From contig NC_080715.1 in NCBI RefSeq assembly GCF_019097595.1, positions 25,944,355 through 26,008,354 of the forward strand: a stretch of 64,000 nt of DNA, read 5' to 3'. Below, piece after piece: positions 57,686-64,000 of this stretch. A program made the translations under genes and the position numbers. The notes under the pieces were generated by a model, which saw only the letters and a list, made by a program, of their open reading frames with translations, did no database searches and was not told the origin of the DNA. The DNA is from Hemibagrus wyckioides. Taxonomy: Eukaryota; Chordata; Actinopteri; Siluriformes; Bagridae. Within the stretch, counting starts at the first letter, position 1; every line of letters starts with the position of its first letter.

Positions 57686-59441
57686 ATGCTGAACAAAGTA
57701 ATTAAAAGATTGATTAAAAGCAAAAAATATGCTAATGATTAGCGTTAATATTGTGAATGGTGTTAATTTGCACGTGGTGCTGCTTAAAAACCTCAGAGTC
57801 ACTTCAGCTGGAAGCTACAGAAAAAAACACTGAAGATTGCAACAGAATTTAGCATGGGACTGCTGTGAGGCTACACGGCTAGGGTTTTTATCACGGAAAC
57901 AGGTTTACGCTAAGCTCCTGATACACCAGTTCAATCTAATGTAATTGTAATGCGCTTTAAACAATGGACATTGTTTCAAAGCTGATTTACAGAAATATAG
58001 AAACAGAAAAACATTGTTTTCCAGTGATAAGGTTAGCGTCTTCCTCCTGACTCATCCAACCTTTTAAAGCACAATCATAACTCACTCCAGATTACTAGTT
58101 TATTACGTTTAAATGCTTCCTCCATGTTGATTACACTAGCATGCTAACTGTGTACTGCATTTGGGAGGTGTTTACACAGTATGTCTGAACCGTAGCTGAA
58201 GTCAGCACCATGTGGGTGACTGTTACGTGTTGTTAACTTGAGCAGTGGATCGACTCTGATCTGTCTTCAGTGTTACAGAGACACTAATTATACAAACTAA
58301 CAAGCAAACTCAGAACAACTCCTATCTCACACACACACACACACACAGAGCAAGCCTGCTGGAATGAGATGAAGACACTCGACACCTTTATACTCAAAAA
58401 ACATTTGTTGTTGCATTAGTTTGAGTTTTTTGCAGCAACGTGATGGAGAATGCTGAAGTCCACCTCAGACACTCGCTAAGCAGGAGGCGGAGCTTAATAA
58501 AGCTCCAGACAGTAGACTTTTTGAAAGGTCAGTGATTCAGAGTGTTACGTTTATCGCTAAAACACACAAGAAGTGACAGCATGAGGAATTTTACTGACTG
58601 ATGAGCATTCTTGGATCCTGGAGCGAGGAACGGAGTGATGAAAGGTCATGTAGATTTAATCCCTCAGTCACAAACCTGCTCATACTCCATCATACTCTCA
58701 GTCTGAGGAGTTTCTTCCTGACATCATAGGGTATAGTCTAGACGAGCGATTCACTAAGAGCTAGCCAGTTTGCTAAAGGCAGGACAGCACTAATACCGGG
58801 CCTCAGCTATCGAGCCGATATGAACAGATTCACCTGTAAATTGCTTATATACGAGTGTTCACACAGGAAATCCTTAAAATCGGATCATTTCAGAAAAAAG
58901 CTCCTGCTGTGTTCCTTTGACATCACTCTTCAGGTCTTTCAGGTGCTCTTACGCTCTTAATGATATGTTCATCAGCCCAACGTCCTCAGAGACATTCTCC
59001 TCTTGTCTTTAGCTCGTCATTTCAGCTGTTAGCTTCACATTTTATGGCGGTGTGTAGGCGATTACATGCAAATCAGCCATGCGGCGGATCTGCCTGCTAA
59101 CTCACACTTGACCGAGATGCTCAGCATTTACTAATCTTAGTCCAGTTTGTTTTATACACGACTTCACAAACAGATGGAAGCTGTGATGAAGCTCAGTGAT
59201 GAGTTGCTTTCTCCACACTTGTGTACTAAGGTGTGTGTTAAGGATTTTTGTGAACTCGGGTTCACTTTGTAATGCTGTGTTATCATGACGTTCTCACACT
59301 CTGTCTGTCCCTGAAGGTCTGAATCTCTCGGTACAATCAGGATCCTCACCTCTTTTCCTTTCGCATGTTTCCTGCTTTTAGACAAAAGCCAAAGATATTT
59401 GTTGGTTTTCTGTATTTTTTTTTCCTATAAATAAAAATAAA
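57686..59441 (+). other. akap17a 3' UTR candidate region
   Basis: An ATTAAA lies only 16 nt after the stop (57701), probably too close to be the main signal. Two overlapping-range AATAAA signals stand at 59430-59435 and 59436-59441. Where the transcript ends is not resolved. Includes a copy of an interspersed repeat (57925-58010) and a CA run near 58329-58348. Confidence 0.4.
57925..58010 (+). mobile_element. Interspersed repeat copy, family shared with 62366
   Basis: The stretch TTTAAACAATGGACATTG, then TTTCAAAGCTGATTTACAG, aligns with TTTTAACAGTGGACACTG, TCTCAAAGCAACTTTAAAG at 62396. Two diverged copies within 5 kb show a dispersed repeat. The class is not certain. Confidence 0.6.
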
Positions 59442-59861
59442 CCACTGATATTCTGAGATTGTAAGGATAAAAATGTTTTGCTGCTTGAATGTAAGAGACT
59501 TGTTTCAGTGCAGAGAAGATCTCAGCTTCCTTTAACATTGAAGTCTTGTGTCTTCTGACCTCTGAGGGTTTTTGTGTTGCTGTTAAATCGGATCGAGTTC
59601 CTCCTGCAGGTTTATCCTTAGGAATGTTTGTGTTAGGCAGATTTTTTTTATTGTTCATTTTGGCTGTTTAATTTGAACAGAATAAATAAATCTTCTCCAA
59701 AGTCAATAAATGTATTGCTGTTATTCCAGACTGAACTCGTCTTCACTCGCCTGGCTCTTACACAAAACATCACGCTGATCACTTGTATTTTCATTAACCA
59801 CAAGGCCGGACAGCTAAAGAAATCACTTGAGAATAATCATTACTTCCCTGCAGTATGGGGT

Positions 59862-59924
<63 letters not shown>

Positions 59925-60486
59925 GGGTCAGTGTGAGTTTGTTCCTTGTGTTTGGTGTTAATTCATAAATGAGTTCCTTTAAGATCCTGTTCTTGTGAAT
60001 ACAAGCATGAGGAGTCTTGAGTCAGGCTTCACCTTTTGTTCCTTACTTCCTCATTCTGAAGCACAGAAACTCAGCAGAGGGATAATCCTGCTCTTTTAGC
60101 CTGTATACTGGGACGTGTCCCAGTTCTCTACACACTTCACATGATTAGAAGCAGATCCTTCACAACCAAATCCCCGTTTCAGGCAATTCTGTTTATAAAG
60201 CCATAATGTACATATTAGCATGAAGAGTTTATTATGCCACTTTTTTGGGGTTGAAAAAGGGATTATTATTTTTGTACTGAAAAACTTCAGGCACCAGCAA
60301 CTGGGTAGTTTTTTTTTTAACAAAGCCTGAATGATTCTTACATTTTCCAAAAGCATTCAGAACAAACTCTACAATTTAGATTCATAACCGTGATCTAATC
60401 CATCATCTGGGATTGGTCATGGCTCCAGTCACCCTGGAGTTTAGTCTGGGTTTTGCTTGAGAGATTCTGCCTCAGTGCATTATTTA
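59442..60486. other. Intergenic stretch between akap17a and asmt
   Basis: Contains a (CT)n run with CA tail at about 59869-59924 and otherwise ordinary sequence. No gene supported. Confidence 0.55.
59869..59924. repeat. (CT)n(CA)n microsatellite
   Basis: About 22 CT units followed by about 5 CA units. Confidence 0.96.
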
Positions 60487-61177
60487 CACTATATTATACA
60501 CAAAAGTTTTGGGACACCCCTCCAAATCATTGAATTCAGGTGTTGTTTTTCAGGGGTTGGGCTCGGCCACTTAGTTCCAGTGAAAGGAACTCTTAATGCT
60601 TCAGCATACCAAGACATTTTGGATGATTTCATGCTCCCAACTTTGTGAGAACAGTTTGGGGATGACCCCTTCCTGTTCCAACATGACTGCACACCAGTGC
60701 ACAAAGCAAGGTCCATAAAGACATGAATGAGCGAGTTTGGTGTGGAGGAACTTGACTGGACTCCTGACTTCAACCTGATAGAACACCTTTGGGATGAATT
60801 AGAGAGAAGACTGTGAGCCAGACCAAAACTGGGACGTCTGCCTTTACATGCACATGAATGTAATATGGAGTTGGCCCGCCCTTTGCAGCTATAACAGCTT
60901 CAACTCTTCTGGGAAGTCTTTCCACAAGACTTAGGAATGTGTTTATGGGTATTTTTGAATATTCAGGCACTGATGTTGGACGAGAAGGTCTGGCTTGCTG
61001 TCTCCGAACATCCCCAAACTGTTCCCACAAAGTTGGGAGCATGAAATTGTCCAAAATGTCTTGGTATGCCGAAGCATTAAGAGTTCCTTTCAATGGAACT
61101 AATGGGCCAAGCCCAACCCCTGAAAAACAACACCTGAATTCAATGATTTGTGTCCCAAAACTTTTGGCAATACAGTG
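60487..61177. mobile_element. Fold-back Tc1 derivative with about 170-bp inverted arms
   Basis: Ends CACTATATTATACACAAAAG and TTTTGGCAATACAGTG (reverse: CACTGTATTGCCAAAA), with TA flanks. The left arm (60487-60664) and right arm (61009-61177) are inverted copies of the same internal piece, including TTGAATTCAGGTGTTGTTTT and the transposase segment GGAACTCTTAATGCTTC. The loop keeps C-terminal transposase remnants on + (near 60665-60825, with stops) and, inverted, the far end of the same gene (60870-61005). So the element is built from two inverted copies of one Tc1 half. It sits about 275 bp upstream of the asmt start codon. Confidence 0.85.
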
Positions 61178-61364
61178 TACAGCATCATCATCATGTTCAC
61201 TTTTTCAGGTTGAGAAAAGTGCTGACAACTCATGACTGCGTCCTGATTGGCTACCACTACGACATTCAGATACTTGAATAATTCGTGTAATTTGACCCAC
61301 AGCATGTGTTTAATGAGAAGCAGCTCTGCTTGTTCAGCCGTTCAGAAGGTCCAGTAAGCTGTAG

Positions 61365-61375
61365 TAATCCGATTA
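61365..61375 (+). promoter_or_regulatory. asmt: Palindromic K50 paired-homeodomain site TAATCCGATTA upstream of asmt
   Basis: Exact TAATCCGATTA (TAAT, 3-bp spacer, ATTA), the dimer-type P3 site preferred by homeodomains with Lys at position 50 such as Otx/Crx. It lies 78 bp before the asmt ATG. Otx/Crx factors control pineal and retinal genes in vertebrates; their action here is inferred from position and motif. Confidence 0.6.
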
Positions 61376-61452
61376 TTCCCACTGTTCACCTGTCTCATAA
61401 ACACACACACACTCACACAAGCCTGAGTGGACCAGGTCACACACACAGGAAC

Positions 61453-61524
61453 ATGGCTGTAGCTAAAGAAGGCATTTATCCTCAGAAGATTCTGGACTAC
61501 ATGGAGGGTTTCATGGTGTCGAAG
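61453..61524 (+). CDS. asmt: asmt coding exon 1
   Basis: ATG in AGGAACATGG context, 24 codons, donor TCGAAG/GTAACT in phase 0. It encodes [20 protein letters not shown], then MVSK, which matches the start of vertebrate ASMT. Confidence 0.9.
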
Positions 61525-63904
61525 GTAACTGGTGTTTCTTGTTAGCTGTGTGTAAGACGTGTTCATCTGTAAACATTACACCTGCTCTGTTTTTGCCTTC
61601 AAAAATCATTGATTCTAACATTCAAACTTACACAGGAGAGTGTTATCCTTTCTTCAGCTTTTTATTATTAAGATCAGGAGCAACTTCACTATGTCCATTT
61701 CTTTTACCTAGACTCTTTTTGTGGCATGTGAGTTAGGAGTGTTTGATCACCTCCACGCCTCAGAGCGCCCGCTAACCGCAGAGGAAGTCGCGCAAGAACT
61801 GGGAACAAATAAAGATGGAACAGAGCGACTTCTATCAGCTTGTGTCGGACTCGAACTCCTAATCATGCGGTCAGATGAAAAAGGGCAAGGTACACTCTAA
61901 TGCTATAAAGCTATAAGAATAAAGCTTAACATTAGAATAACAACAACATTTAAAGGGGGCAATTAATCTGAAGAAACTCCACAGATGTGAAACAATGCTT
62001 GCAAAACTTGTAGATAATTTATAGATGCCATCTGCTGTGTTTGGAGAACTTTAGCCCTTAAAGCCTCTTGACATAGACTGACCCCACTGGGCTTGTCAGA
62101 TGGTCAGGGGTCTCAAGCTCCTTAGCTCTGTCCCAGTGATGGCACTGGTCAAGCAGGTGGGTAGAAGATTAATGTCTGGAAGGTACAGCATCCTGGTTGT
62201 TCATGCTGGATGTGAAATCAGCTTTAGTGAAACCCTTTAGGGCCAGGTCTCTATGACGCTGTGGAAAACAATGGAGTTACTCCTGCTTCCAAAGGTCTGT
62301 AAAGATGATGAATGGACCAGTGCTCTCTCTAGCCAAGTCCTACAGGGTCAAGTTCTAGTTCGATTCAATTCAATTTTAATTCTGTTTGTACAGCACTTTT
62401 AACAGTGGACACTGTCTCAAAGCAACTTTAAAGAAAATCAAAATATTGAGCAAGACTGAGGCAATGGTAGCAAGGAAAAACCCTCTGAGATGATATGAGG
62501 AAGAAAACTGGAGAGGAACCAGACTGAAAAGGGAACCTCATTCTCATCTGGGTGACACCAGAGAGTGGGATTATAAATCATTATAAACACCAGAGAGTGG
62601 GATTATAAATCATTATAAACACCAGAGAGTGGGATTATAAATCATTATGAACACCAGAGAGTGAGATTATTAATCATTATAAACAAACTACCAAATAGCC
62701 TGCATCTTTTGATTGAAGTAGGAGTGGCAGATCCAAAAGAAACAAAAGATGGTGGTGCGAGACCATTTAGTTCTTTATGTGAAATTTGACTGGAAGCCAG
62801 TGCAGTGTGGATAAGATAGGAGTGATGTGTTCATATCTTCTTGTTCTAGTTAGGACTCTAACTCTCTCTAAGGACCTTCTGGAAGCTTGTTTATGCTCCT
62901 ACTGGAACATTCAGACAGTAAGGAATTACAATAATCCTACATAGAGGTAACAAAAGCATGAACTAGCTTTTCTGCATCATGAAGTGACATCATATTTCTT
63001 ATCATACCAATATTTCTGACTTCTGTCTGTCAGAGTTAAGCAGGAGGAAATTAGCGAGCATCCACTGTCTAATGTCCTTTACACATTCTTAAAGCTTAAT
63101 AAGCTGGTGCCTCTCATCTGACTTAGCTGAAACATATAGCTGTGTGTCTTTGGCATAACAGTGGAAGCTAATACCATGCTTGTGAATAATTGCACCAAGG
63201 GGTAGCATATATAAGGAGAAAAGAAGTAGGCTTAAGACAGAAGCTTGTGGAACACCAAACATAACCTTAGTATGCATAGAGAAGTCACTGTTTAGATCTC
63301 CACACTGATAACAATCAGTCAACTAAGACCTGAGCCAGGAGAGGGCTGTACCTATAAAGTAGAATAGTGTGGTCAATGTGTCAAAAGCTGCACTAAGTTC
63401 AAGCAAAACCAGCAAGGAGACGCAACTCTGATCAGAGGCCAGTAACAGGTCATTTACCACTTTAACCAGCGCTAACCAGAAACTTTTGAAGCTCCTGTAT
63501 GACTCGGTGTTACAGCTGCTCCATTACTGCCTTATTTCAGTCCCGTCCCCTGACTGCTATTGTGAGTGTCTGACACAGTACTGTGACACAAAATGTTTTA
63601 TAAACGTGTCTGTGTGTTTGCAAGTTGTCTACAGTAACACAGAAATGTCCACCATGTTTCTGACGAAATCAAGTCCACGATCTCTTTATCACTCGATCGA
63701 GTACTACTCCAACACGATTTACCTGTGCTGGCGTTACCTGAATGATGCAGTCAGGTGAAAACCTAAATCTTTTAAAAAAAATTTCAATGTATGTAAAACA
63801 CTCCATCAGTAAACTGTATTGTTTTGTGGCTTTAGAGAGGGAACGAATCAATATGAGAAAGCTTTCGGCGTAAGCTCCAAGGATCTGTTTGAAGCTCTGT
63901 ACAG
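61453..63904 (+). CDS. asmt: Acetylserotonin O-methyltransferase, first four coding exons
   Basis: Spliced and partial at its 3' end: 61453-61524, 61712-61889, 63625-63754 and 63836-63904 (449 nt, about 149 of the family's roughly 345 residues). ASMT transfers a methyl group from S-adenosylmethionine to N-acetylserotonin, making melatonin, mainly in pineal and retina. The visible part is the N-terminal dimerisation region: [76 protein letters not shown]. The SAM-binding domain lies beyond the window. The start is the MAVAKEG methionine; the frame is open further upstream but without conserved sequence. The GTERLL and NTE...L pattern fits ASMT; ASMTL has an extra N-terminal Maf domain, which is absent here. 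Confidence 0.93.
61712..61889 (+). CDS. asmt: asmt coding exon 2
   Basis: Acceptor TCTTTTACCTAG, donor GGGCAAG/GTACAC. It has 59 codons plus 1 nt. [20 protein letters not shown] and the winged-helix-like [20 protein letters not shown] are strongly conserved in ASMT. Confidence 0.95.
62366..62700 (+). mobile_element. Interspersed repeat in asmt intron 2 with 32-bp tandem copies
   Basis: The left part shares GTGGACACTGTCTCAAAGCA-type sequence with the copy at 57925. The right part (62555-62684) is four tandem copies of an about 32-bp unit, ACACCAGAGAGTGGGATTAT then AAATCATTATAA, the last more diverged. Confidence 0.7.
62700..63480 (-). mobile_element. Non-LTR retrotransposon (LINE) fragment
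   Basis: The minus-strand translation contains reverse-transcriptase motifs: [20 protein letters not shown] (motif GVPQGSVLGP-like) and [11 protein letters not shown] (normally YADDTQLY), then [10 protein letters not shown]. The order and wording match LINE elements of fish such as the L2/Rex group; the exact clade is not certain. It is 5'-truncated and interrupted by stops, inserted antisense to asmt. Confidence 0.75.
63010..63420 (-). pseudogene. Reverse transcriptase remnant with lost catalytic Asp
   Basis: Minus-strand frame, best part 63089-63322. The YADD box reads YAKD, so one of the two metal-binding aspartates is replaced by lysine. In-frame stops occur before and after. It has no possible activity. 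Confidence 0.75.
63625..63754 (+). CDS. asmt: asmt coding exon 3
   Basis: Acceptor GTTTGCAAG (weak pyrimidine tract), donor GTCAG/GTGAAA. Two bases complete a Val codon. It encodes [20 protein letters not shown] and [11 protein letters not shown], matching the YRNTELSS...CWGHLADAVREG region of ASMT. Confidence 0.93.
63836..63904 (+). CDS. asmt: asmt coding exon 4
   Basis: Acceptor TGGCTTTAG, donor TACAG/GTGAGT. It encodes [20 protein letters not shown], then LY, matching the EGRNQY...FGV...ELF region. The last two bases carry into an exon outside the window. Confidence 0.93.
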
Positions 63905-64000
63905 GTGAGTACTTAAATATTGTACTTAAATAACACGTACTTAAAAATCTGCATTCATCAGATGTTCTTGTCCAGAGGTTCTTTTAGTCTCTATTATAAA

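Noticed and set aside
57110..57802. 230-codon minus-strand frame opposite akap17a
   Set aside because: Mirror of the Arg/Ser and Glu/Arg-rich coding exon. Ala/Pro-rich shadow with no independent support.
61306..61452. Longer asmt N terminus from an in-frame upstream ATG
   Set aside because: The extra 49 codons include a CA-repeat-derived His/Thr stretch and no ASMT-like sequence. The conserved start is at 61453.

Overview
This is vertebrate nuclear DNA, almost certainly from a teleost fish. The evidence is spliced genes with GT-AG introns, long microsatellites, several decayed Tc1-type DNA transposons with TA target duplications, and tRNA-derived SINEs. The SINE and Tc1 types suggest an otophysan fish, possibly a catfish, but the sequence alone does not settle this. 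Protein-coding exons make up only a few percent of the window.

Three genes lie on the + strand. (1) sh3rf3 (POSH2 type): nine 3' coding exons between 25373 and 42211 carry all four SH3 domains and the stop codon. The first coding exon(s), with the RING finger, must lie upstream of the window, so bases 1-25372 are read as intron. (2) akap17a: complete coding sequence in four exons, 54921-57685, 611 codons plus stop, behind a compact promoter rich in ETS motifs near 54000. (3) asmt, the last enzyme of melatonin synthesis: the first four coding exons, 61453-63904, after which the gene runs off the window. No operon-like cooperation is expected. akap17a and asmt are also neighbours in the human pseudoautosomal region PAR1, so that pair is an old linkage, while sh3rf3 is elsewhere in human.

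The rest is dominated by tandem repeats. The main arrays are a minisatellite at 1-920, a 35-bp array inside an inverted repeat (2481-3432), a 17-bp array (6690-7135), a CA-based higher-order array (11951-13077), a 38/31-bp array (15164-17212), an 18-20-bp array of about 6.1 kb (17652-23790), a GT/GA composite (36881-39490), and an ACTAC-based array of about 4.2 kb (43545-47700). These arrays create many long open frames on both strands that are not genes. Mobile elements include Tc1-type copies at 5210, 33236, 50849, 53103 and 60487 (the last a fold-back structure), SINEs at 3628, 14314 and about 25180 (minus), and a LINE fragment in asmt intron 2.

I found no convincing new biological system. 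The points most worth checking are a perfect K50-type paired-homeodomain site just upstream of asmt, a possible 6-codon uORF overlapping the akap17a start, an sh3rf3 exon whose two splice sites are built from microsatellites, and the fold-back Tc1 derivative.
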